A stretch of DNA of 64,000 nt from Bacteroidota bacterium (lineage in GTDB: Bacteria; Bacteroidota; Bacteroidia; NS11-12g; UBA955), in assembly GCA_018333525.1 (NCBI GenBank), contig JAGXTF010000090.1:1-64000 (forward strand). Reading direction: 5' to 3'. Below the pieces are notes generated by a model. That model did not search any database and had not been told where the DNA came from. It saw only the letters and a program-made list of their open reading frames with translations. Shown here piece by piece: positions 63,675 through 64,000 of the stretch (its first letter is position 1; every line of letters begins with the position of its first letter). Both the position numbers and the translations under genes were made by a program.

Positions 63675-64000
63675 TTATTTTTTTTGATACACGCGAATCC
63701 AGTCCACTTCAAAATCACAAGGCAGCATTTCTGGTTTCAAACACTGCAAATAGCGGTGATCGACAGCATTATTGAGTAGAATATACATGGGCTCTTTAAA
63801 AAATTGTTCCATCCATGCATTCAATCGAATTTCTTTTAATAAAACCCCATCAGTAAAAAAAATGATTCGCCCCGGCTCCCACAAACAACTGTAAATATGA
63901 AAGCTTGTATCTGTATTTGATGGAAGTTGTACGCTTTTAGAGAGCAATGATTTTGTTCTGTTTTCTATCTTTCCGTAATGCAGGGTCATGGTTTGTTCGT
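63675..64000 (-). CDS. GH16-like glycoside hydrolase, C-terminal fragment (cut by window edge)
   Basis: The frame is open to base 64000 and gives about 108 C-terminal residues. FHIYSCLWEPGRIIFFTDGVLLKEI and CDFEVDWIRVYQKK are the conserved end of family 16 glycoside hydrolases (laminarinase/agarase type), where the chain ends with a strand carrying the DWIRVYQ motif. The catalytic ExDxxE lies outside the window. It is on the same strand as the exopolysaccharide operon, 147 bases upstream of rmlA, with a promoter-like box between. It may trim or release polysaccharide. Confidence 0.82.
   Translation of the reverse strand, partial: EQTMTLHYGKIENRTKSLLSKSVQLPSNTDTSFHIYSCLWEPGRIIFFTDGVLLKEIRLNAWMEQFFKEPMYILLNNAVDHRYLQCLKPEMLPCDFEVDWIRVYQKK

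Overview
The window is about 64 kb of AT-rich chromosome from a member of the Bacteroidota, probably a free-living, gliding-type lineage of the Chitinophagales/Sphingobacteriales kind; the exact order cannot be fixed from this stretch. The evidence is three proteins ending in type IX secretion (T9SS) C-terminal sorting domains, a TonB-dependent receptor, many beta-barrel and lipoprotein genes, an LptC/CoaX block typical of the phylum, and repeated promoters of the Bacteroidota form (TTTG, about 20 bases, TAnnTTTG) lying almost on top of start codons. Classical Shine-Dalgarno sites are scarce. No tRNA, rRNA, CRISPR array, insertion sequence or phage gene was seen.

Left part (1-20.6 kb). Two M16 zinc peptidases (one cut by the window edge), an MFS transporter and an RluB-type pseudouridine synthase with a repetitive basic tail come first. 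Then follow folK coupled to a WbqC-like gene, and a lone receiver-domain regulator with a periplasmic TPR protein. A co-directional block holds coaX, an outer-membrane protein, lptC, a small membrane protein, a CNNM/CBS (GldE-like) protein, two thioredoxin-fold proteins and two small barrels, followed by a di-haem peroxidase. Facing these are an AIM24-family protein, a bestrophin-like channel, a fumarylacetoacetate-hydrolase-family enzyme and an RDD membrane protein.

Middle (20.7-31.5 kb). A tightly overlapping operon encodes a SpoIIM-like membrane protein (twice the usual length), DUF4129, DUF4350, a MoxR AAA+ ATPase and a DUF58 protein, with an RmlD-like reductase behind it. This is the Bacteroidota form of the MoxR/DUF58 envelope system. 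After it come an orphan LytTR DNA-binding protein, a short-chain dehydrogenase, a DUF4199 protein, a membrane-anchored LuxR-type regulator and pyrF.

Surface-protein region (31.6-54.7 kb). Two large secreted proteins stand in tandem: 1239 residues with CARDB-like repeats, and about 2766 residues built of three IPT/FG-GAP/anchor supermodules plus nine roughly 100-residue repeats. Both end in T9SS sorting domains. Then come a small membrane protein, a 1091-residue WG-repeat protein paired with a ZU5-like lipoprotein, gap with a clean terminator, a TonB receptor divergent from a small T9SS protein, a PH-like membrane protein and tyrS.

Right part (54.8-64 kb). The most unusual gene is a SIR2-domain protein (putative NADase) whose C-terminal half is exactly ten 44-residue TPR-like repeats without a single indel. 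Next is an exopolysaccharide operon read leftward (rmlA, a multi-SLBB export protein, a Wzz-like co-polymerase, a GT2 glycosyltransferase), with the end of a GH16-family gene at the window edge.

No complete new multi-gene system is proven here. The SIR2-TPR protein is the best candidate for an undescribed, possibly defence-related factor.
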